From Ruminococcaceae bacterium UBA7212 (GTDB taxonomy: Bacteria; Bacillota; Clostridia; Oscillospirales; Acutalibacteraceae), in contig DKUE01000007.1 in assembly GCA_002490525.1 (NCBI GenBank), positions 75,649-139,648 on the forward strand: a stretch of DNA of 64,000 bases, in the 5' to 3' direction. Of the stretch, positions 16,246 through 25,742 are shown piece by piece (the stretch's first letter is position 1; each line of letters opens with the position of its first letter). The position numbers and the translations under genes are program-made. The notes below the pieces were generated by a model. The model was not told the origin of the DNA, searched no databases, and saw only the letters and a list, made by a program, of their open reading frames with translations.

Positions 16246-17271
16246 TCAGGCAAAATCGTTTGCCGATACTTTTTCAAAGGTATACATAGATTCTCTGCTG
16301 TCTGCGAGGCAGTGTACTGCAGTCAAAGTACAGGCGGGAGAAGTATTGTCCGAACCGATCGCGCCGTAACCGCTGAGACTGCTTAACTGATACCAACGGT
16401 TGTTGTAAAGATACGCGAGGTTGTCGCTGTGCACATGTCCCGCCGAAATGAGCGCGATATACGGATTCTCCGCCGTCTTATCGTCAAACAGCTGATTGCC
16501 CTTAATGTCGCCGACAGGGTATTCGTTGCAGAACGGAAAGCCACCGTAAGCTGTCCCTGCTTTGTAAGCTGTTTCAAATGCGGGGGTGGGCATATGGAAA
16601 AATACGCTGACAGGTACCTTTCGCTCGTTTACACCTTGCATAAGCCATTCAATTTGATTCTCTTTTATGGAATCATACGGACCGATGGATTGAATTTTAC
16701 GCGCAAGCGAATCTAAAATTGCCACGGTATGGAGCAATTCGCCGTCTGTGGATTCCACATCAATAAAAAACTGCATTGCTCCGCGAATCCCCTCGGTGTT
16801 GCCTGCAAGGAAATGCGGATACTGTAATAGATACGCAATCAAATCTTCGTTTGAGCCATCCTTTTCACCGTCATTATTGCCGGGGGCAAACGTCCATGGT
16901 GTTTCATAGCTCTCCATAAGCTCCGAGAACTTTGCGGCGGCTTGGTATTTATCATATGTTTTGTCGGAGGTTGTGCCTTCCACAAGGTCGCCGTCCATCA
17001 CAATCAGGTCGCAGGATGTGTGGTCCAAAATCGTTTTCAGCTCGGCCAGCGTCTTTTCGTCGTTTTCACACACGCCGTTGCGAAGATGTGTGTCGTTGAT
17101 TTTCAAGATACGAAATGTACCGTTTGCGTCTGCTGCCAGCCGTACGGATTCCTGTGTATACACTTCCTGATAACGGTGTCCGCTGTCTGCGGGTTTTGCA
17201 CCGCAGCCGAACAGGGAAAGAAGCAAAAGCATGGACAGTAATAAAGCGGAAGACTTTTTGAATCGGCGCAT
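16246..17271 (-). CDS. Metallophosphoesterase lipoprotein
   Basis: A 341-residue calcineurin-like phosphoesterase with a lipoprotein signal (LSLFGC, lipid on C23), so it works outside the membrane. The metal-binding motifs are NDTH (D60, H62), DGDLVEG (D93, D95), a variant GNND (131-134) where GNHD/GNHE is normal, FFHMPTP and GHVH. The missing histidine of the third motif may reduce or alter activity. It resembles the phosphoesterases at 19376, 31536 and 38993, but those have a transmembrane anchor and the usual GNH. The substrate is unknown. Confidence 0.85.
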   Translation of the reverse strand: MRRFKKSSALLLSMLLLLSLFGCGAKPADSGHRYQEVYTQESVRLAADANGTFRILKINDTHLRNGVCENDEKTLAELKTILDHTSCDLIVMDGDLVEGTTSDKTYDKYQAAAKFSELMESYETPWTFAPGNNDGEKDGSNEDLIAYLLQYPHFLAGNTEGIRGAMQFFIDVESTDGELLHTVAILDSLARKIQSIGPYDSIKENQIEWLMQGVNERKVPVSVFFHMPTPAFETAYKAGTAYGGFPFCNEYPVGDIKGNQLFDDKTAENPYIALISAGHVHSDNLAYLYNNRWYQLSSLSGYGAIGSDNTSPACTLTAVHCLADSRESMYTFEKVSANDFA

Positions 17272-17298
17272 AGTTTTCTCCTTTACAGGTATTTTACA

Positions 17299-17757
17299 TC
17301 AGCAAAATCCGCGCCGCCGAGCCTCCCGGAACAACGCAGGCTGAATTTGCGGGTACGTCCAGTTTGTAATCGGCTCTGCTGTAAAAAGAATTTTTTCGAT
17401 TTCACTGTGCAATTCAGTTTCAAATGCCTGTACCTCGGCGTAATACAGCTTGCCGAACGTTTCCGCACCGTCAAAATTATCTTCTGCGGTTACGGAATAG
17501 ATGCACACAGGTACCAGCGAAAACCGCAACGCACCTGTTTCCTCATACAGTTCCCGTTTGGCGGTATCATCAATCTCTTCGCCCGGTTCGCGGTGTCCGC
17601 CCGGGATTTCATAAGTATTTCGCGCTTTGTGTTTGCAGAATATCCATTTTTCGTCGGATTTCGCAAGAATAACGGCAAATTTCAGCAAAGCGTCTTCTGC
17701 ATGCTCGTAAAATCGAATTACCGTATCGCCGTTTTTTTGCCCATTTGCCTTTTCTAT
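17299..17757 (-). CDS. Nudix hydrolase with non-standard start
   Basis: The Nudix box is complete: GGHREPGEEIDDTAKRELYE followed by ETGA, with KHKARNTYEIP before it as in the small NTP-pyrophosphohydrolase group. Reading upstream of the first possible start (TTG at 17688) the same frame continues with NGDTVIRFYEHAEDALLKF, which is conserved family sequence, and ends at ATA (17757) with AGAGGTG at correct spacing; no ATG, GTG or TTG is available there. A promoter 30 nt further upstream supports translation from this point. Either an AUA start is used or the ATG has mutated. If TTG 17688 is used, the protein has 129 residues. Hydrolyses a nucleoside-diphosphate-linked substrate, identity unknown. 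Confidence 0.8.
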   Translation of the reverse strand: MEKANGQKNGDTVIRFYEHAEDALLKFAVILAKSDEKWIFCKHKARNTYEIPGGHREPGEEIDDTAKRELYEETGALRFSLVPVCIYSVTAEDNFDGAETFGKLYYAEVQAFETELHSEIEKILFTAEPITNWTYPQIQPALFREARRRGFC

Positions 17758-17793
17758 AGCGCACCTCTTATTCCGTCCCGACCTATGTTCCCT

Positions 17794-17822
17794 ATTATAT
17801 AGCAGAACCCGCGAAAATACAA
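17794..17822 (-). promoter_or_regulatory. Promoter of the Nudix gene
   Basis: On the minus strand TTGTAT (17817-17822), a 17-nt spacer and TATAAT (17794-17799). The predicted start near 17787 leaves a leader of about 30 nt before the ATA codon. Confidence 0.65.
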
Positions 17823-17896
17823 TTCCAAAAGACGAAAAAGAACATCTTGTCGCAAAGCGCTATTGGGTATATAATATAGCTGAAAGTTTACAAAAA

Positions 17897-17937
17897 CCTG
17901 TCATTCTGCGCCGTCAGGCGAAGAATCTCACACTGAG
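17897..17937 (+). repeat. Dispersed GTCATTCTGCGCC-type repeat
   Basis: CCTGTCATTCTGCGCCGTCA followed by GGCGAAGAATCTCACACTGAG. A partial second end (CGGAGTGACAC) is seen near 18003. The 17823-18070 gap holds only these. Confidence 0.7.
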
Positions 17938-18070
17938 TAAATAAAGTCTGTGCGTATGTGTTTGCACAACAGACGTGTACAGTATTTAGATTTTTCGGAC
18001 TTTTCGGAGTGACACAGGGGGGTGAAGCCCTGCGTGGGAAACCATTTCATTATGAATCGAAGGTTATTTT

Positions 18071-19252
18071 ATGCTTGAGACAAAATATGAACGCAAAACC
18101 AAAGAGGACAAACCCGTTCTAGCGATTTGCTATGACTTCGACAAAACACTTTCCCCCGATGACATGCAGGCGCAGGGCTATATTCAGTCGGTTGGGTACG
18201 ACATCGGGAGCTTTTGGTCGGAATCCAACGCCTTGGCGGAGAGCAACGATATGGACGGCAACCTCGCGTATATGTATAAAATGATTGAAGAAGCAGAGGG
18301 GCATTTTGTTTTTAACAAGGATACGCTTGCACGCTACGGCGCACAGGTGGCACTGTTTCCCGGCGTCAATGAATGGTTTGAACGGATTCGGCAGTTCGGT
18401 GCGGAACACGGCGTGATTGTCGAGCATTATATCATTTCCTCGGGTCTTAAGGAGATGATTGAAGGTACTGCGGTTGCGAAGAATCACGCATTTGAGAAGA
18501 TTTACGCCAGCTCCTTTTACTTCAATGAACGCGGTGTGGCAAAATGGCCTGCGCAGGTGGTGAACTACACCAATAAAACGCAGTTTTTGTTCCGTATTTC
18601 CAAAGGGGTCTTGGATATTAATGACCCCGGTGTAAACGATTACTTTTCACCCGATGAAATGCGTGTGCCGTTTCGGAATATGGTCTATATCGGCGACAGC
18701 GATACGGATATTCCCTGCATGAAGCTGATCAATTCCTACGGCGGACATTCCGTCGGTGTGTACAATCCTGACACAGAGGATAAGTCCAAGGTTTATAAAA
18801 TGATGCGCGACCACAGAATCAAATTCTTTGCACCCGCCGATTATTCCGAGGGCAAAGAGCTGGACTGCCTTTTAAAAGCGATTATTTTAAAAACCGCTGA
18901 AAATGAAAAGTTAGAAGATATGTATTACCGCTACCAAAAGGAAGTACGTGAAGTGGATAAGCCCCAGGCAGAAGCTTTGGAACGTCGGAAAAAGCAGGAA
19001 CTGATTGACGGTCTGGCGGACAGCAAGAGCTTTGTGCGTACGCATATGCTTGTAAAATCGCTGTCGGTATTCAACGATTTTGATGCGGACTTGTGTGCGG
19101 ATTTATGCCGCATTGCTGTGGAAAATCCGCAGATTAGGCTGATTTTGAAGGATAAGGATGTGGCAAGATTTTACAGGCGCATTTTAGAAAAAACAGCGGA
19201 AAAAACAGAGCATATGCAGGAAGTGGAGCATATGCTCAGCGACGAAAACTGA
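18071..19252 (+). CDS. HAD-superfamily hydrolase
   Basis: A 393-residue cytoplasmic phosphatase-like protein. Motif I is YDFDKTLSP (D22, D24) and motif III/IV is IGDSDTDIP. The substrate loop between them (about 60-190) carries FWSESNALAESND, which characterises a group often described as haloacid-dehalogenase-like phosphoserine-phosphatase relatives. The C-terminal 130 residues, after the catalytic core, are helical and charged and not part of the HAD fold. Substrate unknown. No close neighbour on the same strand. Confidence 0.8.
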   Translation: MLETKYERKTKEDKPVLAICYDFDKTLSPDDMQAQGYIQSVGYDIGSFWSESNALAESNDMDGNLAYMYKMIEEAEGHFVFNKDTLARYGAQVALFPGVNEWFERIRQFGAEHGVIVEHYIISSGLKEMIEGTAVAKNHAFEKIYASSFYFNERGVAKWPAQVVNYTNKTQFLFRISKGVLDINDPGVNDYFSPDEMRVPFRNMVYIGDSDTDIPCMKLINSYGGHSVGVYNPDTEDKSKVYKMMRDHRIKFFAPADYSEGKELDCLLKAIILKTAENEKLEDMYYRYQKEVREVDKPQAEALERRKKQELIDGLADSKSFVRTHMLVKSLSVFNDFDADLCADLCRIAVENPQIRLILKDKDVARFYRRILEKTAEKTEHMQEVEHMLSDEN

Positions 19253-19322
19253 TGCACACCGCAGACGTTTTCGGATGATAAAATGTGATGTACGGATGTA
19301 AACAAATGCCGGAAATAAGTGG

Positions 19323-19349
19323 CAAGCCGTCTGCTGTGCAGACGGCTTG
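19323..19349. terminator. Hairpin between convergent genes
   Basis: An 11-bp perfect stem (CAAGCCGTCTG and complement, 5-nt loop) between the HAD gene and the end of the ten-gene minus operon. No long T-run follows on either side, so termination is likely but not certain. Confidence 0.55.
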
Positions 19350-19375
19350 TGTTGCATAAAGCACATCGATATATT

Positions 19376-20425
19376 TTACTGTTCCTTGCCGACGGTGACT
19401 GTGCGCTGTCCTCTGTGGCGGATGAGGTGTTGGGTTGTGAAGGAGCCGTCATTTTTTATATTGATCAGCACGCCGCCCCGAAAAGGCACAACATAAATAT
19501 TATGGTCGCAGGAAAGTCCGTAGGTTAAACGGATTCCCTGATAGTTTACGGAGAAGTTGTTCATATGGTCGTGCCCCGCAAAACAGCCCTTTGTGGAGCC
19601 AAGCTCGACCATTTTTTCAAACATTCTGTCATCTACAGCAGGGGTACCGTTCTCCTTTGGAAAACGGAAGCCCCAAAGGCGGTTGTCCGTGCCCTTGGCT
19701 TCGTCATAGGCGGTCATATATTCCTGCATCGGCACGTGGAAGAACGCCAGGGACGGAACAACTTTCGTTTCGTCGCCGTTTACCTCTTTCGCGATGATTC
19801 GAACCGTATTTTCATACCATTCCACCTGATTTTCGTGGAAATGGTCATACCCGTTATTTTTTGTATCATAGCTGTGTGAATCCATCATAATCAGCGATGT
19901 AATCACCTTGCCGTCGGCGTCGGTTACATTGTAATAATAGTTACCCATGCCTTCGGCGGTTTCGTCGCCCGCCTCGTAAATGCAATTCGGCAAGGTCTCA
20001 AGATAATCGCTCAAGGTTTGTCGGTCTGCAATTTTTTCGGAATCTAAAACCTCATTCTCTTCATATGGAATATCGAGCCCCTCATGATTGCCGAATACAA
20101 ACGCCCACGGAATATTGAAATTTTCCATAAATGTACAAAATGTCTTAAACGCTGTGAAATTTTCTTTTTCGCTTGTCAAATCACCTGTAAGCACAATCAT
20201 ATCGGGATGGGTTGTTTCTACCATTTCGGTAATGGTTTTAAATGCCTTTGCATCCTTTTTTGCATCATTTAGGATATGTACATCCGTAATTTGCAAAAGC
20301 TTAAATGCCGTATTCTCCGTTTCCTTATACGTCTTATGGTAAAAGGTTACAAAGCCGAAACAGCTGCCGGCAAGCAACACAAGAATTAAGCATACGGACA
20401 TCAAAATTTTCACCCGCTTTTTCAT
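19376..20425 (-). CDS. Membrane-anchored metallophosphoesterase (operon A, last gene)
   Basis: A 349-residue calcineurin-like phosphoesterase with an N-terminal transmembrane anchor (ILMSVCLILVLLAGSCFGFV), so the catalytic part faces outside. All metal motifs are present: QITDVHI, LTGDLTSE, VFGNHEGL, FFHVPMQEY and AGHDHMNN. It is translated through an ATGA overlap with the upstream DUF5107 gene and is the last of the ten genes read from the promoter at 32637. Each of the two large glycan operons contains such an enzyme, which suggests removal of phosphoester substituents from the glycan. The actual substrate is not known. Confidence 0.88.
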   Translation of the reverse strand: MKKRVKILMSVCLILVLLAGSCFGFVTFYHKTYKETENTAFKLLQITDVHILNDAKKDAKAFKTITEMVETTHPDMIVLTGDLTSEKENFTAFKTFCTFMENFNIPWAFVFGNHEGLDIPYEENEVLDSEKIADRQTLSDYLETLPNCIYEAGDETAEGMGNYYYNVTDADGKVITSLIMMDSHSYDTKNNGYDHFHENQVEWYENTVRIIAKEVNGDETKVVPSLAFFHVPMQEYMTAYDEAKGTDNRLWGFRFPKENGTPAVDDRMFEKMVELGSTKGCFAGHDHMNNFSVNYQGIRLTYGLSCDHNIYVVPFRGGVLINIKNDGSFTTQHLIRHRGQRTVTVGKEQ

Positions 20426-22341
20426 TTTAAATCCTCCTTTTTAAAATCGGCTACGATAAAATCAAACTGCGCAGGGACGGTAATTTCCCCGTCACTTTCC
20501 TTGTACAGCGCTTTTCGGATGCCACGGTAAAGCGTATCTAAAAAGCGGTCGCCCTCTCTGAAATCCAACAGGATTAAACCGCCGTCTTCAAGCAAAATTT
20601 CCTCTGATTGCTGTGCATTGCCTGATTTCAGATAAGCCATGGAAAGATACATACGCAACCTCGGATTTTTTTGCAAATCGGCGGACAGCTTCTCGAAGCA
20701 CTGTATTGCGGCGGCGTATGCCTGCTGTTTTAAGAGCAGAGACAAAATACTTTCTGCAAGGCAGTAGCTGTTGTTTTGCATGCGCAGGCACTTTTCGGCA
20801 AAATAAACACAGTTTTCATGATGCAGCTGATATAAAATATGCGCATACAAGTGCGTATTGTATGCCGTATTTTCTAAAATCAAACTGCGTTCACAATACG
20901 TCTTTGCAGTCTCAAACTCTCTTTTGTCATAAGAAAGCAGGGCGAGCTGATAAGGTATATTCCAGTTGCAGATATTTTCGTTTTTAACCAGTAGATTTTC
21001 CATCTCCTTGCCGTAGGCGAAGGACAGATTTTCCGTGATTTTTTCACCCGCCGTAAGTGAAATCCAAGGTTGAACATCGTCATCTGCACAAAATTCCAAA
21101 TGCTTCGGCGCTTTACCGCCCAACACGGTATGCAGATATCCGAACCCGCTGCCTTTTAAGATACACTCGCCCTTTTGCAGACAGATATCGTTTTGAAAGC
21201 AGGACAGCCTTTCGTCTAACAAAGCACAGCCGCCGAGCGCCTCTATCTGCGCCTGAACCGCGCCAACGAGCTCGTTATACGGGGCGGATACCTTTTCGGC
21301 GGGAATGTCGGCAAGCGTATAACATTCCGAAAAGCCCCATGCGCATTTCGGCGGCATCGGAATACACTCGTACTGCGTTTTGCCCAGGCCTGCCTGAATC
21401 TCCACATAATCTCCGGCTTTATCCGTCAGCATATTCTGCCAATGGCGGGAACCGTTTTTATGTCCCCAGGAAAATAGCTTTCTGCCCTTCAGATTATTGC
21501 TCGAAAACTGTAAAAGACCGTAACCGTCTTTATCCACATTTGCAATAAATTTTGCTTCATTTTGCGGAATATCGTAAAAATAGTCGATGGTATTCGGAAT
21601 ATTTTCGGGGTAGGAAACATCCTTTCCGTTGTCAAACGGAATAGAGGATTTTTTAATGCCCATTCCGTCGGAATTGTTGTAAGCACTGTTTGCAGGTACA
21701 GCCACTCTGCCGCCCTTGTATTCCGGCGTAGCCATATTGGACCACCAGTACATGGGAACAACTTCTGTATTCTGATTTTCAATTCTTACAGCGGTCATCA
21801 GTTTATTCTCATCCAACCAAAAATCAATTTGATAATAAATTTCTCGTACCCGCTCAAACTCATAAAACCGCAAAACATCTTCACCGTTTTTGCCCTGTAC
21901 AAAGGCGCAGTACATCTGCGAGCAGGTAAAAGGGGAGTGCCCGATGATGCCGCAGTTCCACTCTACGCCGCCCGAAAACCACGCGTTGCGTATACTGAGA
22001 TTTCGAAAGCGGATAACGTCATTGGTATAAAGGATGTCCTTCTGTTTTTTCTTATCGTACAGCTTCCAAAGCCTGCCGCCGAGCGTCGGCAGAAATTCGG
22101 CATAGAGAAATTCGTTTTCCAAAACGGCAACCGGTATTTCCTGTTCGGTTTCTTCGGTATACGCATTCTGCTGTGTATACGGATAGGCGGTTTCACGTCG
22201 GCCGTAATCGATAAACAGACCTTCGAAACTGTCAATATCCGATTTGGATTTCGGCGGGTGCATATCCAAAGATAAGTGCGGGATATCACTGATTTGCGTA
22301 CATGCAGATACACGGTAATTTCTTTTTTCAAGTCTCGGCAT
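20422..22341 (-). CDS. DUF5107 / TPR protein
   Basis: A 639-residue cytoplasmic protein. The start is the ATG at 22341, preceded by TTGGAG, overlapping the previous gene by 14 bases; two earlier in-frame ATGs have no ribosome binding site. The N-terminal 400 residues are a galactose-mutarotase-like beta-sandwich of the DUF5107 type (EFLPTLGGRLWKLYDKK, GGVEWNCGIIGHSPFT, YWWSNMATPE). The rest consists of TPR-like helices (about 460-600). DUF5107 proteins recur in glycan-utilisation clusters and have been suspected of carbohydrate-active roles. A larger paralogue is at 50490-53618. Confidence 0.8.
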   Translation of the reverse strand: MPRLEKRNYRVSACTQISDIPHLSLDMHPPKSKSDIDSFEGLFIDYGRRETAYPYTQQNAYTEETEQEIPVAVLENEFLYAEFLPTLGGRLWKLYDKKKQKDILYTNDVIRFRNLSIRNAWFSGGVEWNCGIIGHSPFTCSQMYCAFVQGKNGEDVLRFYEFERVREIYYQIDFWLDENKLMTAVRIENQNTEVVPMYWWSNMATPEYKGGRVAVPANSAYNNSDGMGIKKSSIPFDNGKDVSYPENIPNTIDYFYDIPQNEAKFIANVDKDGYGLLQFSSNNLKGRKLFSWGHKNGSRHWQNMLTDKAGDYVEIQAGLGKTQYECIPMPPKCAWGFSECYTLADIPAEKVSAPYNELVGAVQAQIEALGGCALLDERLSCFQNDICLQKGECILKGSGFGYLHTVLGGKAPKHLEFCADDDVQPWISLTAGEKITENLSFAYGKEMENLLVKNENICNWNIPYQLALLSYDKREFETAKTYCERSLILENTAYNTHLYAHILYQLHHENCVYFAEKCLRMQNNSYCLAESILSLLLKQQAYAAAIQCFEKLSADLQKNPRLRMYLSMAYLKSGNAQQSEEILLEDGGLILLDFREGDRFLDTLYRGIRKALYKESDGEITVPAQFDFIVADFKKEDLK

Positions 22342-24259
22342 TTGTACACGCTCCAATTTCATAAGTATTTTTACGAAAATCGACCGTAACGGTTGTGCCG
22401 TCCGCATAGATCGTTCTCTGTTTTTCGTAACCACCCAAAAATTCGTGCTTTATCATTTCTCGGTTATAGAGTTTCGCCTGCAATTCGGCTAACGGCTTTA
22501 CTCTCGCGATTTCTGCGGCCAGCTCTGCGTCACTCAGCAAATCCGCATCAGCGGAACGGAGGTCGTTTCCTAATTTCATATCCTTTTCAACATAAGGATG
22601 GAAATACGGCATTCCGGCGTTCAGTGCACAGTGCAGACTGCCGTTCTCCCCTTTCGGAATCCCCCAGTTATGCCACCAATCCCACGGAATCATAACGCAG
22701 TCGTGAAATACCAGACTGCCGAGCGGAACGGGGATGCCCACCGCCGCGCCGTTTTCCTGCGGTCTTAACGTGTACGGACCGTGATGTACAAGGGCAATGT
22801 GATTTAAAAGCTGCATCGCAGGCTCTTCCGAAGACATAATCAGTCCCATTTCATTCAGATAATCAAAGCATTCGGCACGGTGCTTGATGCTTTCCTCTCT
22901 TGTGATTTTATGCTTCGGATGGAAGCACTCGTCACCGTTCATCACGGAGAATACATCCAGATATGCACCCTGCACATCGATATTGTGCTCTGCAAGTTCG
23001 GCATAGGTTTTCTTCACAAATGCAAGCGCTTGCGATGCACAGAGGAAGGTATGCTCTCCGCCGTCCCATATGGAGCAGTACGGGTGCGTGCCGTCTAAAT
23101 GTGTGACCGCCTTTTCCATATCAAATACGGGAGAAGTATAGTAGAAATCCCGATATTGGTCATGCAGGGCAAATATGTAGCCGAGCGCTCGGCAGATATC
23201 TGCAAAGGCTTTCAAGCCGTTCCAGCCGCCCGCCTCTTTGCAGGGCGGCAAAATATAAGGGTGGTGATTGTCGTACCCCTGCGCACCCCAGCCGTCTGTG
23301 TGTATATACAGTTTATCAAGGCCGAGTAATTTGATTTTTTCCATTTCTTCCGCACGCTGCCGGAAGGTTGCATACAGAAATTTATTTGTACCGTTTGCAT
23401 CGTAAAATTTTGACGCAGGTTGAATCTGTGCAAAAATCTTATGGTGCAGAACAGGGCATCCGAGCAATTTTTCAATATTTTTATTTTTCTTGATTTTATC
23501 TTCAATAGAAACAAATTGATTTGTTTCTATAAGATATTTTCTGTAATCCTTGGCAGCGGTGTTGTAATCCATATTGTTATGAAAAACAAATCGGATTTTT
23601 CTTTCATAGGCAAGCTTGCCGAGCGAGGACATCCAGTGCACGGAATTCACGAAAGCGCCGTGTCTGCCCGCTGAGGAAAACATACAGGCGTCGTACGGCG
23701 TTTCGGCAATGGCGGTAAAGCCGTGGCTGTCACACACTCTGCCCCAAAACGGCATATAGCAGTCACCTGTATTGATTTTCCGCAGATAATGCTCGAAGCC
23801 GATGGTAGAAAGGATGTTCTTGCGGTATCCGTCAGGCAATAAAAATCCCTGGCGCATGGTATCGATATGATAAGACTTCGCACCCTTCTTTTTCGAATTG
23901 AACGGCGCGGGGAAATACACCGCCTGAATATCACAGCCGGTTTCATTTTCGGCCCGCAGTGAAAATTCCACTGTATTTTCACCGGTAATTTCTGCGGTCA
24001 AAACAAGCGTGAAATTCAGCTTTTTGCCGAAAGCAATAAAACCGCTTAACCTTGTTATAATTTTTGTGTCGGTATATTCGAAGGATTTTTTCGGCGCGGA
24101 ATACAATCCTCGGCAGGTGCTGATGTATTTGTTCCCCATTTTTTTACGCAGAATAATATACGGTTTTCTGCCGTCGCTTACCCAAGAAAAGCCGTTGTGC
24201 CTGATTTCATAATTGCCTGTGAGCTCGTTGATTTGTACGGAAATATTCCTTTTTTGCAT
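22328..24259 (-). CDS. GH101/GH129-like TIM-barrel glycosidase
   Basis: A 643-residue protein without signal peptide. An N-terminal beta-sandwich (about 1-240) is followed by a TIM barrel with IHTDGWGAQGYDNHHPY, and the paired motifs GAYLDVFSV (D435) and SSEEP (E478) where GH101/GH129 enzymes have nucleophile and acid/base. Those families release GalNAc from O-glycans or act exolytically on alpha-GalNAc. Sequence similarity is by pattern only, so DUF5696-type relatives are the main alternative. GAGGTGG precedes the ATG. It lies between GH29 and DUF5107 in operon A. The 44975 gene has the same fold but is shorter. Confidence 0.65.
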   Translation of the reverse strand: MQKRNISVQINELTGNYEIRHNGFSWVSDGRKPYIILRKKMGNKYISTCRGLYSAPKKSFEYTDTKIITRLSGFIAFGKKLNFTLVLTAEITGENTVEFSLRAENETGCDIQAVYFPAPFNSKKKGAKSYHIDTMRQGFLLPDGYRKNILSTIGFEHYLRKINTGDCYMPFWGRVCDSHGFTAIAETPYDACMFSSAGRHGAFVNSVHWMSSLGKLAYERKIRFVFHNNMDYNTAAKDYRKYLIETNQFVSIEDKIKKNKNIEKLLGCPVLHHKIFAQIQPASKFYDANGTNKFLYATFRQRAEEMEKIKLLGLDKLYIHTDGWGAQGYDNHHPYILPPCKEAGGWNGLKAFADICRALGYIFALHDQYRDFYYTSPVFDMEKAVTHLDGTHPYCSIWDGGEHTFLCASQALAFVKKTYAELAEHNIDVQGAYLDVFSVMNGDECFHPKHKITREESIKHRAECFDYLNEMGLIMSSEEPAMQLLNHIALVHHGPYTLRPQENGAAVGIPVPLGSLVFHDCVMIPWDWWHNWGIPKGENGSLHCALNAGMPYFHPYVEKDMKLGNDLRSADADLLSDAELAAEIARVKPLAELQAKLYNREMIKHEFLGGYEKQRTIYADGTTVTVDFRKNTYEIGACTNAET

Positions 24260-24261
24260 TT

Positions 24262-25740
24262 TCAGTCCACCTCTATTTTAAAGCAAATCGGCATGGTGTC
24301 CCGAACCGCTTCGCTTAATTTGACAGTTAAATATTTTTTGCTTTGTGTAAAGCTTACCTCCGCATCACTGCCGAGCAATTTTACGCTTTTTATAACGCAA
24401 TGGAATAAGTCCATACTGTCTGCAAGTGATTTTATTTTAAATTCCGATTTGCCCTTCGGTTTCAGTGCAAAAGCATAAATAACACCTGTTCTAAAAGTGA
24501 ATCGGTAATCCTTAGCAGTATAACGAAAATGCTCTGTAAAGGAACCGCCTTTTTGCTTTTTGCCCTCTCCGAACACTTTATAAGGCGATGTTCCCCATAT
24601 TGCCTCTTCGTTTTTCTTTGTCCATGTGCCGATTTCGGTCAATATATTTTTTTCTTCGTCACAGAAGGTCCCGTCTGCCTTCGGTCCTAAATTCAGCACA
24701 AAGCAACCGTTTTTAGAGATGACATCCAGCAGATTGCACGCGATAATTTCGGGAGTTTTAAAACGGTTTGTTGTGCAGTAGCTCCACGCATTATATGCGG
24801 TCGAGGTTTCGCCCTGCCAAATGTACGGGCTGATATTTTCAAGCTGTCCGCGTTCGCGGTCAAAGATTGCGCAGTTATACATCACGGCATCTGATTTATA
24901 ATACACACAGACTTCTTTGCCCCATTCCAGAGAACGGTTATAGTAGTAGGCAAGAAATTTTTTCATATACGGTCGGAACGCCTTATAGGATACCCACCAG
25001 TCAAAGAACAGCGAAGCGGGCTGATATTTGTCTATCAGCTCGCAGGAGGAAACCAGCCAGTCCTGCAGCCATTCTTCTGTCGGTTCAATGCCGTGCTCCT
25101 GCTTGAGCAGTGTAACGAGATTGTTCCTTTTGTGCACATTTTTACATGTGCCGTAAAGCTCACGGTATTTTTCATCCTGCGTTTCATTGGCATAGCCGAC
25201 TGTTGCGCCGCCGTTCATAAACCAAAAGTGCTCGGCACGGTGGCTGGAGGTTGAAAAAATGATACCCGTTTTTGCGCAGGCGGCTTTCAGCTCGCCGAGT
25301 ATATCCCTTTTCGGTCCCATCTGTACGGCATTCCATTCATTGAGACCGCTGTTATACATTTTAAAGCCGTCGTGGTGCTCGCCCACAGGCATCATAAATT
25401 TGGCACCGCTTGCTTGGATAAGCTCTGCCCATGTGTCTGCATTAAAATTTTCAGCCCGAAACATCGGAATAAAATCGCGGTAATTAAAATTTTTTCCGTA
25501 TTTTCGGATATGATGCCAATAAGCGGGATTGCCCTTATAATACATCAAGCGGCAGTACCATTCACTGAAATAGGCAGGCACGGAATATATGCCCCAGTGA
25601 ATAAAAATACCGAATTTAGCATCTCTGTACCATTGCGGTACGGGGTACTCGGCAAGGCTTTGCCAGTCGGTTTTATATTTTCCGTTTTCAATGACGCTGT
25701 CAATCTCAGCAAGATAGTCGTGTAATTGCTTATCTGTCAT
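24262..25740 (-). CDS. GH29 alpha-L-fucosidase
   Basis: A 492-residue enzyme with the GH29 hallmarks: FGIFIHWGIYSVPAYFSEWY at residues 43-62, MPVGEHHDGF, and the nucleophile aspartate in LFFDWW (D247). The C-terminal third is a beta-sandwich. It removes alpha-L-fucose, and some GH29 members also accept alpha-L-galactose. No signal peptide, so the substrate is an imported oligosaccharide. It is followed closely by the GH101/129-like gene and preceded by the lactonase of the sugar-oxidation steps, which would process the released L-sugar. Confidence 0.92.
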   Translation of the reverse strand: MTDKQLHDYLAEIDSVIENGKYKTDWQSLAEYPVPQWYRDAKFGIFIHWGIYSVPAYFSEWYCRLMYYKGNPAYWHHIRKYGKNFNYRDFIPMFRAENFNADTWAELIQASGAKFMMPVGEHHDGFKMYNSGLNEWNAVQMGPKRDILGELKAACAKTGIIFSTSSHRAEHFWFMNGGATVGYANETQDEKYRELYGTCKNVHKRNNLVTLLKQEHGIEPTEEWLQDWLVSSCELIDKYQPASLFFDWWVSYKAFRPYMKKFLAYYYNRSLEWGKEVCVYYKSDAVMYNCAIFDRERGQLENISPYIWQGETSTAYNAWSYCTTNRFKTPEIIACNLLDVISKNGCFVLNLGPKADGTFCDEEKNILTEIGTWTKKNEEAIWGTSPYKVFGEGKKQKGGSFTEHFRYTAKDYRFTFRTGVIYAFALKPKGKSEFKIKSLADSMDLFHCVIKSVKLLGSDAEVSFTQSKKYLTVKLSEAVRDTMPICFKIEVD

Positions 25741-25742
25741 AT

